Source: Catenaria anguillulae PL171
Lineage: Eukaryota > Blastocladiomycota > Blastocladiomycetes > Blastocladiales > Catenariaceae
Assembly (NCBI GenBank): GCA_002102555.1
Contig: MCFL01000005.1
Span: 248,001 to 312,000 of the forward strand
Reading direction: 5' to 3'
Length of the DNA: 64,000 nt
Part shown: in pieces, positions 61,029 to 64,000 of the stretch
How positions within the stretch are numbered: position 1 is the first letter of the stretch
Layout: every line of letters begins with the position of its first letter
Made by a program: the position numbers and the translations under genes
The notes under the pieces: generated by a model
The model's input: only the letters and a program-made list of their open reading frames with translations
What the model was told of the DNA's origin: nothing
Database searches by the model: none

Positions 61029-63174
61029 TTACGCAGCTTGGGCGGCGCAAATCCGCATGAGCGTCTCGCGCGTGTACTGCCCGACGGATTCCTGAGCAAC
61101 GCGCTGCGCGAGCGAAATGTACCAGTCGGCAATCATGTGGTCACGGTAACCTTCGCTGATGGCAAAGTCGAGAAGCGACAGGGCCTCGGCCGGGTCCCGG
61201 CGGCAACCGGCGCCATTGTCCAAGCACCACGCCAACGACACACAAGCCTGCGGGTACCGCTGCTCGGCAGCCTTGCGGTACCAGTATACGGCAAGCTCGA
61301 GATCCAACTTGCATCCGGTGCCGTTCTGGTAGCAGTGGCCCAGCTTGTTTTGGGCGCCAGCATGTCCTTGCTCGGCGGCACGCATGTACCAGGTAAAGGC
61401 CATGACATCGTCCTTGGTGACGCCCGAGCCGGTCGAGTACATGTAGGCAATGTTGTGCTCGGCCCAAGGGTTGCCCTGCTCGGCAGCGACACGGTACCAT
61501 CTGACGGCCTCAATCACATCCTTTTCGTCCATGCCCATGCCCTCTTCATAAAAGTAGCCCAACGAGTTGGCGGCAAGCGCGTTACCGACTTCGGCCGCCT
61601 TCTTGTACCACACAAATGCCTGGGTCAAGTCGCGCTCGACACCAATGCCCTCCTCGTAGCAGTACCCGACATTGTACATGGCGACTGTCTCGCCCTTGCT
61701 TGCGGCCGACACGTAGTACTTGAGCGCCAACGTGGGGTTCTTTTCGATACCAAACCCTTCGCCATAGCAATAGCCCATGATGCCCTCGCCTCGGGGCGAG
61801 CCCTGGGCAGCCGACTTTGAGTACCACTTGACAGCCTCCTCTGGGCTGCGAACCACGCCGACGCCGTCATGGAAGCACGTGCCGAGCGCATACTGCGCCG
61901 ACATGTCGTGCATTTCGCCTGCGGCCCACCACAACCACGCCAAGGGGTCGGCGGCGCCAGAGCTCAAGAGCCGTGGGCTCGCATCGAGGCGCGACGTGGC
62001 GTTGCAAGGGAGCGGCGCGCTTTCGGCAAGCTTGTCCACCTTCAATTGCCACTCCTCAGACTCGGCACGGTTCATGCGCACGCGTGGCCGGCCGTACCGA
62101 CGAAGGAACGAAAGGCGTGCCATGGCGAGCGCTTGGTTTTGGCGTGCGGCGGTCAGGTAGTGCGGTTCGCACTTGATGAAGGATTGGTCGACGCCGATGC
62201 CAAACTCGTAGCAGAAGCCGAGCAGGGCGTGGATTTTTGGGCCGAGCGAGGACGTGTCTGGGTAGAGAGTGGCGGCCTTGAGAAGCAGTTGGAATGCGCG
62301 GGGCTGGTTCGTGGGCGTGGATGAGGCAGAGTGGCCAAACAAGAACAGTTCAGACCACATGACGAGGTCGTCGGCTGTTGGGGCAAGCGGGGCGATGGAC
62401 GGGGGCGAGGTCGAATAATGCAGGAGGGAAAGGGCAGAGTCAAAGGCCGAGGGCAGCGAAAGCCCTGGCGAGAGCAAGCCACCCGACTGGTCATCGTCAA
62501 TGTCCATATCGTCGTCCTCTTGCGAGTCATACTCGTCATCGTCTTGACCATCGTAATCAAGGTACACAGAGTCATCCAAGTCGTCGTATTCGCCCGCAGC
62601 CGCCGCGGCGCATCTTGCTCATACTCGAGTGACAAGTCTGTGCCGGAATCCGAGTGGGGCAAAAAGCCGAGCTGACCAGCTTGCGACGCCGCCATGGCCG
62701 CGGCCGCGATAGCACGACGGCGAGCAGCCATCGAAACCGATGCAGTCCGTGAGGACGACGAGGGTACGGACCGGGGCGACGAATTGGGGCTGGAAAGCGG
62801 CGTGTGGCGCGAGACAAGGTGCGAAGCAGCGGCGGAAGGCATGGCGTCGGCAGGAGCGGCCGAGGCCGTTGAGGACGAGAGTGGCGATGGCACAGCAGAT
62901 GAGGGGGCAATGCCGGACGCAGCCGACCCGTCGTCGGTTGAGCCAGAATTGAATTTGGGCGACTCGAGCGGGGCGGGAAGGTCGGAAGGCATGGGGACCG
63001 TGAGCAGCTGGGCGGGAGGAGGCGACCGGCGAGGGGACGTGACGGTAGCCGAGGACGACGTTGGGTTGCTGTGAGTTGCGGCGTGTGCCAAGTCGGGGAC
63101 GCCGGGAAAAGGTGGATGTTGTTCATGATGTTGAGCGTGTTAAGTTGTTGAACCTGTGCGGGTGGCGGAGACAT
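61029..63174 (-). CDS. SEL1-repeat (TPR-like) protein
   Basis: Protein with a long disordered front and SEL1-like solenoid, a scaffold type used for example by HRD3/SEL1L and the chitin-synthase activator Skt5/Chs4; the client here is unknown. Start MSPPPAQVQQLNTLN at 63174 (stop TAA 61031-61029), about 715 aa. Seen: Pro/Ser/Ala-rich N-terminus; an acidic block DDDEYDSQEDDDMDIDDD; then from about 62280 a helical lead and at least seven SEL1 repeats (for example AMYNVGYCYEEGIGVERD, AANSLGYFYEEGMGMDEKD, AQNKLGHCYQNGTGCKLD), ending LMRICAAQAA. Frame changes near 63115 and 62600 fit missing bases. No signal peptide or membrane span was seen, so an ER HRD3 role is unlikely. Confidence 0.8.
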
Positions 63175-64000
63175 CTGCCCATCATCAAAGTCAAAGTCGA
63201 GTCAGCCATCGCTTCGTTGCCAGACTGTCGTCATCTGTGGGGGCGAGAGACACACATACCAGACGACAGTATTCAATCCGCACGAGGGAAATCTATTCTC
63301 AATTTATCGGGGAACAACGGACAGTCTGGGAATGCCACGTCGACACATCGAGTCAGCATTCACTTTTCCACAGCGCTCGGGGCACCGGATTTGGGGCCCT
63401 GCAACTCATCGCCAAAACCGAGGCGACCCGGTCGGCGGCAACAGGATAGAGTCAGGCGTACCACTCAATGACAGTTCCGGAGGTAGGGTACTGTGCGGCG
63501 ACGGAGAGACGCGGCACAATAGGCGAGAGCGCGGCGTAGGCAGTGACTCAGCAAGTGAGCAGGAATGGAATGGTGCCAGGCGTTGTTAAGACGAGTCGAA
63601 TGTTGAGGTGACGACGCTGCGCTTGCAAAAGTGGAACAGTATGAGTGCTGCAGAGAGCGAGAAAGCTGATGGGGGTATGACGCAGGAGATTATTGCGAGG
63701 TGCGTGCAAGCAATGCGGCGTTGTGTGGAGAAGCCAGGAAGGGTGTCTGTGGATTAAGAGCTTTGCCCTGGCCGCGGAGGGGTCTGAAGGTGGTGGTTGG
63801 TGCGATATGAAGCAAAGCCGCCAAAATGGGCTCAGGGGTGACGAAAATGAGGGCCTACCGAGAGGCACGGTCATGGCACGACTCGCCCAAAGGCTTGCCT
63901 CGTCTCGTGGTCACTTGTGTCGGCTTGACTCACCTTCGTTGACGCGATCGACGAGCCATCGGTTTCTGGCACTGTGGATCTCGTCTGTTCTGCTGATGGC
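63175..64000. other. Right edge: upstream region of SEL1 gene and possible end of a minus-strand gene
   Basis: 63175-63680 shows no supported gene. On the minus strand, 64000-63934 reads TDEIHSARNRWLVDRVNE and is followed by a good donor GTGAGT; after a TAG near 63857 a frame reads ALIFVTPEPILAALLHIAP up to a TAA near 63695. These may be the last two exons of a gene entering from the right, but the intron phase does not fit without a missing base. Confidence 0.3.

Noticed and set aside
60586-61050. 154-codon minus-strand frame covering the C18 run
   Set aside because: Pro run and Ser/Leu/His-rich sequence come from the pyrimidine-rich 3' region of the SEL1-repeat gene.
1-64000. CRISPR arrays, rRNA genes, prokaryotic operons or LTR-bounded elements
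   Set aside because: No spaced direct repeats, rRNA signatures or paired long terminal repeats were seen; introns and gene content are eukaryotic nuclear.

Overview
The window is nuclear DNA of a zoosporic (flagellated) fungus. It is gene-dense, GC-rich, uses the standard code, and has short GT...AG introns of about 65-110 nt. Fungal or opisthokont housekeeping genes (CAF16, CTR9, PdxT/SNO, SEC3, GPKOW, eL18) sit beside axonemal genes found only in organisms with motile flagella (a DNAH6-type inner-arm dynein heavy chain, SPEF2/CPC1, a BBOF1-like coiled coil). It also carries a CNG/HCN-type cyclic-nucleotide channel, a family known from phototactic zoospores of Blastocladiella. My inference is a blastocladiomycete or chytrid relative; the species cannot be fixed from this window.

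Layout, left to right: BRCA2 C-terminal half (+, cut by the left edge); SPEF2 (-); a possible tiny gene (-); CAF16 ABC protein (-); JMJD4 hydroxylase (+); ribosomal protein eL18 (-); CTR9 (+); PdxT (-); a mitochondrial complex I-like accessory subunit (+); GPKOW/Spp2 (+); APC7 (-); cyclic-nucleotide channel (+); DNAH6 dynein heavy chain (+, about 13 kb); a tandem array of three paralogous seven-transmembrane proteins of no family I recognise (-); MUS81 nuclease (+); BBOF1-like (-); exocyst SEC3 (-); ZNF511-like zinc finger (+); tRNA-Ser(UGA) (-) with a degraded non-LTR-retroelement-like piece beside it; a SEL1-repeat protein (-); and an unassigned right edge. Several pairs are divergent and probably share promoters (CAF16/JMJD4, eL18/CTR9, PdxT/complex I-like, APC7/channel, 7TM-C/MUS81, SEC3/ZNF511).

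Functional themes are: zoospore flagellum and signalling (SPEF2, BBOF1-like, DNAH6, channel, possibly the 7TM trio); genome maintenance and cell cycle (BRCA2, MUS81, APC7); gene expression and translation (CTR9, CAF16, GPKOW, eL18, JMJD4); secretion (SEC3); metabolism (PdxT, complex I-like).

A caution for every gene: almost all conserved reading frames are interrupted by single missing bases, usually inside short runs of one base (for example CC read as C). The same signature in essential genes (eL18, CTR9, dynein) points to consensus errors in the assembly rather than pseudogenes, so coordinates are real but literal translations break. The best candidate for something undescribed is the three-gene 7TM array at 41309-47865, followed by the channel whose pore lacks the usual GYG filter.
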